26,091 nt of DNA from Clostridiales bacterium UBA1774. Its GTDB lineage: Bacteria; Bacillota; Clostridia; Oscillospirales; Oscillospiraceae. The notes beneath the pieces are model-generated. The model saw nothing but the letters and a program-made list of their open reading frames with translations. It made no database searches and was not told where the DNA came from. The stretch covers positions 1 through 26,091 of the forward strand of contig DCGQ01000045.1 of the NCBI GenBank assembly GCA_002314635.1. Reading direction: 5' to 3'. The position numbers and the translations under genes were made by a program. Below are positions 14,499 to 22,301 of this stretch, piece by piece (the stretch's first letter is position 1; the number at the start of each line of letters is the position of its first letter).

Positions 14499-15461
14499 AT
14501 GGACGATAAAACAGAGCTGAAAACCTACTTTGAGCAGGATCAGCTTCGCTGGGAGCTGCCGGACAGTGTGCGGCAGACCCGCTCCGTGGTCATTGACCGG
14601 CTGGTCAAGCAAAGTGAATTTGACGAGAACCGGCAGATCAGCGTGGTGGAAGCGGAAAGTGAACTGCTGCCCAATCTGAAAACCCGGCTCGTCCTGTCCT
14701 ACGGGGATATGCTGTCACCGGACGGAACCGTGGAACGCAGCCGCATTTCCGGCCTCAACGCCTTTGACCGGATGGTCATGGAAACGGTGGCCTCGCTGGC
14801 GCTGGTGGGTCAGGAGGTGGTCAGTCCGCTGAATATCTACCGGGTCATGACCGGGGACATTCAGAAAACCGGACTCAGCGCCAAAATGCGGAACGCTATC
14901 GTCGGTTCACTGGATAAATGCTCCCGCTTCCGGGTCAAGATCCGCCTGCAGGCGGAGGACGCGGTGGGTGAAGGAATCCGTGCCGTGGATATTCAGGCCG
15001 CTCTGCTGAACACCACCGCCGTCACCATTCACCGTTACGGGCACCTCAGCACCTACTACCGGGTACACGAGCTGCCCGCGCTCTATCAGTATGCCAATCG
15101 GCTGAATAAAAATCCCGCCTTTCAGACGGTGGTGAAGCTGCCTCTGGAGGTGTTCGATACGCCGGTGAACAAAACGGAAAACAGCCTGTTTCTGCAGGAC
15201 TGTCTGATTCGCACGCTGAACCGGCACATTCTCAGTCAGGACAGTGACGAAGCCTGCCGCATCCCATGGGGTACGCTGTATCAGGTTGCCGCCATCGGCA
15301 CCGACAGCCGGCAGGAAAAGGCTCGCATCCGCGACCGGGCCAAAACCATGCTGCTGTATTGGAAGAACCTTGGTTTTCTGGAAAGCTATACCGCCGGAGA
15401 CGGGGGTATTCTTGCCGTGCCCAGCCGCAGCTTTTTCCGCCGCTGGAATCCCGAACCGTAA
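14499..15461 (+). CDS. Winged-helix protein resembling plasmid replication initiators of Firmicutes
   Basis: This 320-aa protein starts at an ATG with GAGGGTG upstream. Residues ~85-150 (GLNAFDRMVMETVASLALVG, then SPLNIYRVMTGD, then AIVGSLDKCSRFRVKI) look like a winged-helix domain. The rest (YYRVHELPALYQYANRLN, LPLEVFD, NSLFLQDCLIRTLNRH, a final LLYWKNLGFLESY) looks like a second winged-helix region. The order recalls Rep-type initiators carried by Clostridia plasmids and conjugative elements, though I cannot name a family with certainty. It has its own promoter and a possible attenuator. It could be a second replication protein for the element, or a DNA-binding regulator of the large genes that follow. 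Confidence 0.6.
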   Translation: MDDKTELKTYFEQDQLRWELPDSVRQTRSVVIDRLVKQSEFDENRQISVVEAESELLPNLKTRLVLSYGDMLSPDGTVERSRISGLNAFDRMVMETVASLALVGQEVVSPLNIYRVMTGDIQKTGLSAKMRNAIVGSLDKCSRFRVKIRLQAEDAVGEGIRAVDIQAALLNTTAVTIHRYGHLSTYYRVHELPALYQYANRLNKNPAFQTVVKLPLEVFDTPVNKTENSLFLQDCLIRTLNRHILSQDSDEACRIPWGTLYQVAAIGTDSRQEKARIRDRAKTMLLYWKNLGFLESYTAGDGGILAVPSRSFFRRWNPEP

Positions 15462-15474
15462 CATCTGCCGCAGC

Positions 15475-15512
15475 AGGGTACAAAGCAGAGCTGTCATTCT
15501 GCCTTGTACCCT
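15475..15512 (+). terminator. Hairpin after the winged-helix gene
   Basis: AGGGTACAA (15475-15483) pairs with TTGTACCCT (15504-15512), and GCAGA with TCTGC inside. No clear T tract follows (GTATCTGTTCC), so termination is uncertain. Confidence 0.5.
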
Positions 15513-15580
15513 GTATCTGTTCCGGGCAGGTTTTCTGAACGCATTTTTTCTGTGTATCGGAATCTTTTTTCCGGATGATA

Positions 15581-15609
15581 TTGCAAATTGATTCAAAATC
15601 ATATATTCT
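15581..15609 (+). promoter_or_regulatory. Promoter of the coiled-coil gene
   Basis: TTGCAA (15581-15586), 17 bp, TATTCT (15604-15609), in an AT-rich stretch ~90 nt before the ATG. Confidence 0.6.
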
Positions 15610-15700
15610 GTAGAGTAAGAACATGGTCAAATCCGTGTAACCTTTCCTTCCTTCCCAGCGTATTGAGGATGCAGTGAAAGAAATAAAGGGGTGTCATTAT

Positions 15701-18118
15701 ATGCCTTTGCCGCAAAACAAGACATTGGACGAAATGCAGGAATACATGAGTCAGATTCTGGATTCGCTCGTGGAAGGTCTCCTTGCCGATTTCCTGAACG
15801 GGACGAAGAAAACGCCGAAGCTGTCCGGTCAAATGTCCGAGCTGTCCGATGACTGCAGAGAAATGTACGAAACGGCAAAGACCGGCTTTTCGCAGGACCC
15901 GCTGGAAGCATGGAACAAAATGCGCGGTCTGGTGGAAAAGGTCGAAAACAGTCTCAGCAGTGCTGACAAGGGAGCGGAAAAAGCGGAAGCCGAAAAGAAG
16001 CCCAGATTGAACCGCAACCAGAAAAAGGAAGCCGCCGAAACCGAAAAGTTTGAGGAGACTCTGAAAACCGGCATGGGCAACGTGCTTTCCACCATCAACA
16101 ACACCACAACCATGCAGCGGTATCGGAAGGACGACGAAAATGTCATGAACCTCCACGAGCAGGTGGAGCAGCAGGAAGCCGAGATCATCGAGCTCTGCAA
16201 GGAGCAGAATGTGAATCCCGAGAAGCTGGCGGAGGCCATCGAGCAGCGAAAAAAAGAGTGCAAGGCAGCAATAGAGGATCAGCGCAACCCGGGCAATCTG
16301 GTGGAGGATCACAAGGCCAAGGAGAAGGAAGCCAAAGAAGCCTCCAAGGCCGTCAACGATTTCAAGAAGAAAAATCTGGTGGGGAACGATATTCTGGAAA
16401 CACTGGACAAAAAATTCCGGGATATGCGTCAGATTCACGAGGAGATCAAGCTGGCCGAGCTGGAGGTTAATACCGATTTCCCCAACCGCGACACCATGGA
16501 CGCCGATATCGAAAACAAAAAGGGGCAGTTGGCTACGATTGATGCGCGGATCAACACCTTTTGTCAGGACAGTACCAACGGCGACAAGTATAAGCAGTAC
16601 ATGGAAGAACGGGAGCTTCACGGCAAGTCCGGCAAGGCGCTGGAATCGCTGAATAAACTCCTGAAGGATGGGTTTGACCCTAAGAAGCTCAGCGGCATGA
16701 AGGAATCCGATATGGACGAAAAGTCCCGGAACCAGATGAAGCAGTATCAGGAGGCCAAGGATACGATCCTGCGTATGGCCAAGTCGGATGAGGATGCCAG
16801 TATTGACATCCCCATGTACTTTGAATCCTTCGAGGACCCGTCCACTTCCTATAACCTGTCGGAAAATATGCAGTCCATCGAGAGAGGCATCAAGAACATC
16901 GACTCCAAATTTGAGCAGGACATGAAGGCAAAGGAAACGGAGCTGCCTGCTCTGGATAAATTCCGCAGTGAGCTGACTAACAGGGAAGCCGCGCAGCAGA
17001 GCCTGGAAAAGCTGGAAACGGACCGGCAGAAGATGGAGGCCAAGGTGGCTCATGTGGCCGAGCTGCGGGAAAAGGAAAAGAAGATTCAGCAGGACGCGGG
17101 GAACTATGCCAAATCCATCGGAGATAAAGCCGGTATCAAGCCCGGCGACTTCGGTGCAAGGAGCTATCTGAACTTCCGCAAGGCTATCAAGGAAAAGGTC
17201 ACAACCAACAATGCGGAGCTGCAGAAGCTGGAGCAGGATGAGCAGGTCAAGAGGCAGACAGCCGATCTGGCCAAGCAGAAAATGGATAAGGCCCTGAATG
17301 ATCCGCAGGCCAATGAGCTGGCCCGGAAGCGGGTCGAAGAGGCGGAGTCGAGGCTGGATAAGCTGATCTACGTGCAGCGTCAGGTCAACGAGACGGCCAG
17401 ACTGATCGAAAAGCGGGATGCCGCCCAGCAGGTCGTGGATCTGAGTATGCGGAACCGCCCGGTAGAGGTGAACTTCAAGGATGAACGGCAGGAGATCTCC
17501 GACAGTCTGGACGCGCTGAAGCAGGACACACGCGGCAGCAACAAGCAGCTGGAATCCATGATGGGCTATATGGAAAAGGTTCAGAACTCTCTGAGCGTCA
17601 GCGGCAAGGATATCACAAAGGATATTGCCGCTTTGCGGAAAAGCGCCAATGAATATCTGGAGTCCAATAGTGGCTGGCGGCCTCTGGAGTCCAAGCGCAG
17701 CAAGGAGCGCAAGGAAGCTGCAAGAAATATGCTGGAATTCTGCGATAAGGTAGACGGCAAGTATCTGGAGGCGGCGCTGAGGCGGGATACCATCGCGGCC
17801 AGCGCGGCGCTGAACAAGGACAAGAAGCCGACCCCCGCGATCCAGCAGCTGCAGGAATCTCTGGAAAACAAGCTGGGTATCAAGATGCCGAATTTCAAGA
17901 ATCTGCTGGTGAAGAATCAGAACCAGCCCCAGGAAACAAAGGAGCAGAAGGAGGCCAACACGCTCCGCACCTCGTCCTCCGTTGTCCGCAATATGGCGGC
18001 CAAGTTCAACCAGACGCTGTCGGAGCGCCAGAAAAAGTCCAACGAGGAAAGCCGCGCTCAGGCGGAAGAGCGGCGTAACCGGCAGACCAAAAAGGAAACC
18101 GCCCCCGTCATGAACTAA
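15701..18118 (+). CDS. Large coiled-coil protein, unknown function
   Basis: The ATG at 15701 (805 aa) is preceded by AAAGGGG at 9-nt spacing; a GTG at 15674 with GAGG upstream is an alternative. After a ~60-residue helical start, nearly the whole chain is Glu/Lys/Gln-rich with heptad-like patterns (for example EQVEQQEAEIIELCKEQN, KLETDRQKMEAKVAHVAELR, KRVEEAESRLDKLIYVQRQV), broken by short turns with Pro or Gly. It resembles SMC/myosin-like coiled coils but has no Walker or hinge motif. No signal peptide or membrane span is seen, and the C-terminus is a basic, Arg/Gln-rich tail. It is followed after 95 nt by the tandem-kinase gene, probably partly read through. A scaffold or filament-like partner for that protein is a plausible inference. 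Confidence 0.85.
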   Translation: MPLPQNKTLDEMQEYMSQILDSLVEGLLADFLNGTKKTPKLSGQMSELSDDCREMYETAKTGFSQDPLEAWNKMRGLVEKVENSLSSADKGAEKAEAEKKPRLNRNQKKEAAETEKFEETLKTGMGNVLSTINNTTTMQRYRKDDENVMNLHEQVEQQEAEIIELCKEQNVNPEKLAEAIEQRKKECKAAIEDQRNPGNLVEDHKAKEKEAKEASKAVNDFKKKNLVGNDILETLDKKFRDMRQIHEEIKLAELEVNTDFPNRDTMDADIENKKGQLATIDARINTFCQDSTNGDKYKQYMEERELHGKSGKALESLNKLLKDGFDPKKLSGMKESDMDEKSRNQMKQYQEAKDTILRMAKSDEDASIDIPMYFESFEDPSTSYNLSENMQSIERGIKNIDSKFEQDMKAKETELPALDKFRSELTNREAAQQSLEKLETDRQKMEAKVAHVAELREKEKKIQQDAGNYAKSIGDKAGIKPGDFGARSYLNFRKAIKEKVTTNNAELQKLEQDEQVKRQTADLAKQKMDKALNDPQANELARKRVEEAESRLDKLIYVQRQVNETARLIEKRDAAQQVVDLSMRNRPVEVNFKDERQEISDSLDALKQDTRGSNKQLESMMGYMEKVQNSLSVSGKDITKDIAALRKSANEYLESNSGWRPLESKRSKERKEAARNMLEFCDKVDGKYLEAALRRDTIAASAALNKDKKPTPAIQQLQESLENKLGIKMPNFKNLLVKNQNQPQETKEQKEANTLRTSSSVVRNMAAKFNQTLSERQKKSNEESRAQAEERRNRQTKKETAPVMN

Positions 18119-18127
18119 TTGTATCTG

Positions 18128-18160
18128 AGAGGCTGTCTCAAAGCAGAGATGGCCTCTTTC
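18128..18160 (+). terminator. Weak hairpin between the coiled-coil and kinase-like genes
   Basis: AGAGGC (18128-18133) pairs with GCCTCT (18152-18157), with an inner TCTC/GAGA stem, followed by TTTCCC. No clear promoter is seen before the next gene, so partial read-through is likely. Confidence 0.5.
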
Positions 18161-18213
18161 CCATGAAATAAAACACAAATGTCGTGATTCTGCTGACGCA
18201 GGAAGGAGACACC

Positions 18214-21200
18214 ATGCCATATCAGAAAACAAAAGTCCGGGAAAAGCTGAGAGAAAAGCTGAATCAGCTCTATAATCTGCGCGACAGCGGCAATCAGCCG
18301 GTGGAGCTGTTCACCGACCTTGCCGAGTCGCTGGAAACGCTGTGGGAATGCTCCTCCGCCCTCTATGTGCGGGACGGGCAGGGGAAATTCCCCCCGCTGA
18401 CCGCGGAGCGCTTCGCCGCGCTGATGGACGCTTATGCGGACGCGAACCGCAAGGCGGAGCAGCTTCTGGGCGCGGAGGAGGCTTCACAGGCGGAGGCGCT
18501 GCTGCGTCTGACCGCGGATATCAATGCGCTGCTGCTGCAGGACAAGAGCGCGCTGGAAAACATCGTACCCGGCAAGGATATCACGCTGCCGGAGGTCATC
18601 GAAAAGGGCCGCAGCGTGACGGTGGATCTGGGCAAGGTACAGCTCACCGGCTCCGGCAATGCGCTGAGCAACCGGATCCCCGTGTCCTACAAGCTGCCGG
18701 ACGGAACGCTGCGAAACGGCTTCTTCACCCAGAAGGGCACCGTCCCCGGCCGGAAGGAATTTGCGGAGGCATACAAGCCGCTGGAGGCAAAGTATCCCCA
18801 GTTCGCCCTGCTGTTCCGTGCGCTGGACGCGGCGGACGACAAAACGCTGATGCAGGAAATGCCTTGGGCGCAGCCGCTGGCCATGCCTTTCCTGTTGGAT
18901 AACCCGAACCCGCAGCTGGCAAATGAGGCTTGTTTCGATTTGTTTTTCGGCGAGCTGAAAATGCCGTTGGCTGTGAAGCGGCAGCTCAGTGCCGAGCCCA
19001 AGTTCTGGCAGTTCTATTCCGACCTGTATGACGTGCTTGGCCCCCTCAAGATCGCCAACATGACCTATACGGATTCGGAGTCGTGGCTGGGCGGCAAAAG
19101 CGGTGAGCGGATCGACAACCGAAATTCCGCCCTGTCCATGGTGGCCAAGCTGATGGGCCGTCCGGAGCTGATCGCCCCCGCCGAGCCGATGACCGTCATC
19201 GTGGACGGGAAAAAGCTGGAAGGCACCTTCATGGAAAACGCCTACGGCAAGGAGGTCTTTGGTCTTGACCGGAATGACCCCGTCTGCCAGTACACGGCGG
19301 AGAATTACAACAATCCGGCAGTCTTTGCCGATATCGCCGATCTGCAGGTGATCGACTTCATCAGCGGCAATGTGGATCGGCATGAGGGCAACTTCTTCAT
19401 GCAGTTCGACGGGAACGGCCCGGACGCGAAGCTCACAAAGCTCACCGGCATTGACAATGACCTGAGCTTCGGTCTGAATACGGATCAGGATCACATGGGC
19501 AACCTGTTTGTCATCCCGCGGAAAATGGGCATGATCGAGAAGGAGACCGCCGCCAAGATTCAGGGGCTGACGGAGGCTTCCCTGAAATTCGCGCTGTCCG
19601 GTTTCGGTCTGAACGAGCAGCAGCTCAGCGCCGCATGGCAGCGCACCCGGCTGCTGCAGGAGCAGATCAGCGCCTCGCTGACCCATTATCAGAATGTGCC
19701 CGAGGGCACGGTGGATGAGGGCTTCCCCAGAATCGTGGCGAAGGAGAACATGGCGCAGTATTCGCTGGAAAAGCTGTCCCGCAGCGTTACCAACCAGTTC
19801 ACTGTTTTCAGCGGCATGAAGCGCAAGATCGCCAGCCGTTTCGGCGCTGCCGATCATGCCGAAAAGGTGCGGAAGAAATACAAAGACAGGCTGGGTCTGG
19901 CCGACCCGCCGGAGAAACCCAAGGCCAAACGGTTGGTGGGTGACCGGGTGATGGACGGTCTGTTCCTCCGCCCGGAGGAGATCCCCCCTGTGCAGGCCAA
20001 GGCGGAGACGGTGGATGTGGAGATCGCCGCCGAAGCAAAGCAGGACACTTTGAAGGGCACCATCAGCTCCCGGAAAGCGCTGCGCTATACGGACGGGAAG
20101 CAGGTCACGCAGAAGGGCTTCTTCACCGCCCGCACAGAGCTGGACGAAAAGGCGAATATGACCGCTGTTTTCCGCGACCTGCGGCTGAAATACCCGGTCT
20201 ACGGGGATTTTCTCGGCAGCATGGAGCGCTTTGTGAAGCAGGGCGGCGACTATAACCACATCGACCGCGGCTTCCCCGGCTATTCCCGGGGCGACATGAA
20301 TGTGCTGACAGCAGATCAGCAGTTCAGCGCCATGCTGAAGGATGCCACCCAGAGCGTCAAAAACGCGAAATCCGTCCTGAGCCAGTATATCGGCGTTCTG
20401 GGTCTCAGCAAGACCGCCACCATTGATATGCGCAATGTGGGAATGTCCCGCATTGCGGAGCTGATGGGCTGTGGGGAGCGGATCGCCCATGCGGAGCCGA
20501 TGCGGCTGAAACAGGGGAACCTTGTTACCGAGGGCATCTTCATGAAGCTGGCAGAGGGCACGGATGTGGGCGGTGTCCGCCCGGGCGACCCGATTCTGGG
20601 TTATTCGGAGGATGTGTATAACCACGGCCCGGGTCTCAAGGCTCTGTCCGACCTGCAGATTCTGGACTACATCTGCATGAACGTGGATCGCCATGCCCAG
20701 AATCTGACCTATCAGTTTACGGAGATCAACGGCCAGCCTCGCTTCACCGGCGTCTGCGGCTTTGACAATGACGCTTCCTTTTTGGAAAAGCGGGTGGACG
20801 CCAACAGCGCGTTTTCCAACGACGGCGCACTGAATGACATCAAGACCATTTCCAAGGAGCAGGCGAACTTCCTGCTTCACTGCGACCCCACCCAGATCGA
20901 GGAAGCGCTGAGCGGTCTGCGCTTCACGCCCAAGGAGATCAGCGCCACGGAGGATCGGATCGAGCGTCTGCGTGAGCGCATTCGGGATCAGCGGATCACG
21001 GTTCTGGACGATGAAGCGTGGAAAACCAAGACCATGGCGGAGCTTTGCTCCGGCCAGAACATTTTCTCCCGGGTGAAAAATCAGCTCTCTCCCGAGGTGC
21101 TGGAGCGGAAGGCTCAGCTGAACGAGGCGGAAGGCCCCAAAAAGCCGCTGACCTTCACCGAGGGCACCGTGAAAAAGCTGACGGAGGCGGATCTCACTCA

Positions 21201-22251
21201 GGCACAGGAAAAGCTGCAAAAGGAGCTGGACGATGCGCTGGTGAAGCGGGGTCTGGATCCGGAAAAGGCCGCCAACCGGATCATGAAGGAGCGCACCGCC
21301 ATGGAGGCGCAGGTCATCCGGGAGTCGGAGGCGAACCGGCTGGCCAAAAACCCGCTGGGTGAAGAGGGACTGCGGCAGCTTCGGGATTCGACGCGGATGC
21401 TGGGTGATCTGCTGGAACGGGCGGATCACTTCTTCGGCGGCTCCGATGAATTTAAGAAGCTGAAAACCGGCTATCAGGATTTCAGCCGCTTCCTGACCGA
21501 GCAGGTGCCCGCCCACACCGGCGGCAGCGCAGCGGCGCAGATGCAGCTGCAGGAGGATTTCAAGGAGCATCTCCAGTATCTGGAAGTAACCTCCGACGCC
21601 ATGCTGCGGAAGATCGGCAATTCTCAAAGCCAGAACCAGCTGGATCGAAAGGCCTTCGCCGAGGCGGTGAAGCAGCTCAGCACGGCGCAGCAGGAGCGCT
21701 TCCGCGCCTACAACCGTGCGCTGCTGGAAAGGCAGCAGGAGCTGGACGCTGCCCAGAATCAACGGGCCGCCAAGCCGCTGGAGGACTATCTGCAGCAGCA
21801 GTTCGGGAACCGGAGGCCCAATCCCCGGAATGACGCGGAATTTCCGGATTACTGCATCAAAAACGGGCTCAGCGTGGTCAGCAGCGCCATCGGTGCCGGT
21901 ACTGCCGTACCCGTTGACGCAGCGGAGCAGCTTGCCGCAGCGCTTCTCATTCGCTGTGCCATGGAGGATGTGCGAAAATCGGAAGGGGAGCCGGGTCTGG
22001 CGGCCTTCCACGGCAATCTGAAAACCATGATTCAGGCCATGCAGCAGCAGCCGAAGCTGAAGGAATATGCACAGCATATCGTGGAGGATCCCCGGGACTT
22101 TGCCGACGCCATCACCACCGGCCGGTTTGAAAAGGTGTATACCACCATGCTGGGCGCGCTGGGTATGCCGGGGAAGGCCAAGGACGCACCCGTCCGGAAT
22201 GTGCCGCAGCAGCAGAAGCAGCAGGACGCGCCCAATCTGGAAAAAGTATAA
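18214..22251 (+). CDS. Giant protein with two tandem kinase-like (HipA/PI3K/actin-fragmin-kinase-type) domains
   Basis: The ATG at 18214 (1345 aa) has GGAAGGAG 5 nt upstream. Two regions share the same order of motifs, which shows an internal duplication. Domain 1 (~150-470): GFFTQKG (169-175), SMVAKLMGRPELIAPAEPM, EGTFMENAYG, the catalytic-loop-like NVDRHEGN (D388-N393) and metal-motif-like IDNDLSFG (413-420). Domain 2 (~615-900): GFFTAR (635-640), SRIAELMGCGERIAHAEPM, EGIFMKLAEG, NVDRHAQN (D825-N830) and FDNDASF (850-856). DRHxxN followed by hDND is the signature of atypical kinases such as HipA, PI3/4-kinases and actin-fragmin kinase. At the position of K174 in domain 1, domain 2 has Arg (R640). 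The N-terminal ~140 and C-terminal ~440 residues are helical, and the tail is Gln-rich. No signal peptide is seen. The target is unknown. Confidence 0.85.
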   Translation: MPYQKTKVREKLREKLNQLYNLRDSGNQPVELFTDLAESLETLWECSSALYVRDGQGKFPPLTAERFAALMDAYADANRKAEQLLGAEEASQAEALLRLTADINALLLQDKSALENIVPGKDITLPEVIEKGRSVTVDLGKVQLTGSGNALSNRIPVSYKLPDGTLRNGFFTQKGTVPGRKEFAEAYKPLEAKYPQFALLFRALDAADDKTLMQEMPWAQPLAMPFLLDNPNPQLANEACFDLFFGELKMPLAVKRQLSAEPKFWQFYSDLYDVLGPLKIANMTYTDSESWLGGKSGERIDNRNSALSMVAKLMGRPELIAPAEPMTVIVDGKKLEGTFMENAYGKEVFGLDRNDPVCQYTAENYNNPAVFADIADLQVIDFISGNVDRHEGNFFMQFDGNGPDAKLTKLTGIDNDLSFGLNTDQDHMGNLFVIPRKMGMIEKETAAKIQGLTEASLKFALSGFGLNEQQLSAAWQRTRLLQEQISASLTHYQNVPEGTVDEGFPRIVAKENMAQYSLEKLSRSVTNQFTVFSGMKRKIASRFGAADHAEKVRKKYKDRLGLADPPEKPKAKRLVGDRVMDGLFLRPEEIPPVQAKAETVDVEIAAEAKQDTLKGTISSRKALRYTDGKQVTQKGFFTARTELDEKANMTAVFRDLRLKYPVYGDFLGSMERFVKQGGDYNHIDRGFPGYSRGDMNVLTADQQFSAMLKDATQSVKNAKSVLSQYIGVLGLSKTATIDMRNVGMSRIAELMGCGERIAHAEPMRLKQGNLVTEGIFMKLAEGTDVGGVRPGDPILGYSEDVYNHGPGLKALSDLQILDYICMNVDRHAQNLTYQFTEINGQPRFTGVCGFDNDASFLEKRVDANSAFSNDGALNDIKTISKEQANFLLHCDPTQIEEALSGLRFTPKEISATEDRIERLRERIRDQRITVLDDEAWKTKTMAELCSGQNIFSRVKNQLSPEVLERKAQLNEAEGPKKPLTFTEGTVKKLTEADLTQAQEKLQKELDDALVKRGLDPEKAANRIMKERTAMEAQVIRESEANRLAKNPLGEEGLRQLRDSTRMLGDLLERADHFFGGSDEFKKLKTGYQDFSRFLTEQVPAHTGGSAAAQMQLQEDFKEHLQYLEVTSDAMLRKIGNSQSQNQLDRKAFAEAVKQLSTAQQERFRAYNRALLERQQELDAAQNQRAAKPLEDYLQQQFGNRRPNPRNDAEFPDYCIKNGLSVVSSAIGAGTAVPVDAAEQLAAALLIRCAMEDVRKSEGEPGLAAFHGNLKTMIQAMQQQPKLKEYAQHIVEDPRDFADAITTGRFEKVYTTMLGALGMPGKAKDAPVRNVPQQQKQQDAPNLEKV

Positions 22252-22254
22252 CAG

Positions 22255-22300
22255 CAGCGCGTACCGTGGGGAAATCCCCTGCGATACGCGCTGTTTCTCA
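22255..22300. terminator. Bidirectional terminator between convergent genes
   Basis: CAGCGCGTA (22255-22263) pairs with TACGCGCTG (22285-22293), with an inner GGGG/CCCC stem, then TTTCTCATTT. It starts 4 nt after the kinase-like gene and serves the convergent gene ending at 22302. Confidence 0.8.
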
Positions 22301-22301
22301 T

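Noticed and set aside
15599..18232. An 877-codon open frame on the minus strand opposite the coiled-coil gene
   Set aside because: Its Leu/Phe/His-rich sequence is the complement of Glu/Lys/Gln codons of the real coiled-coil protein; no start signal.
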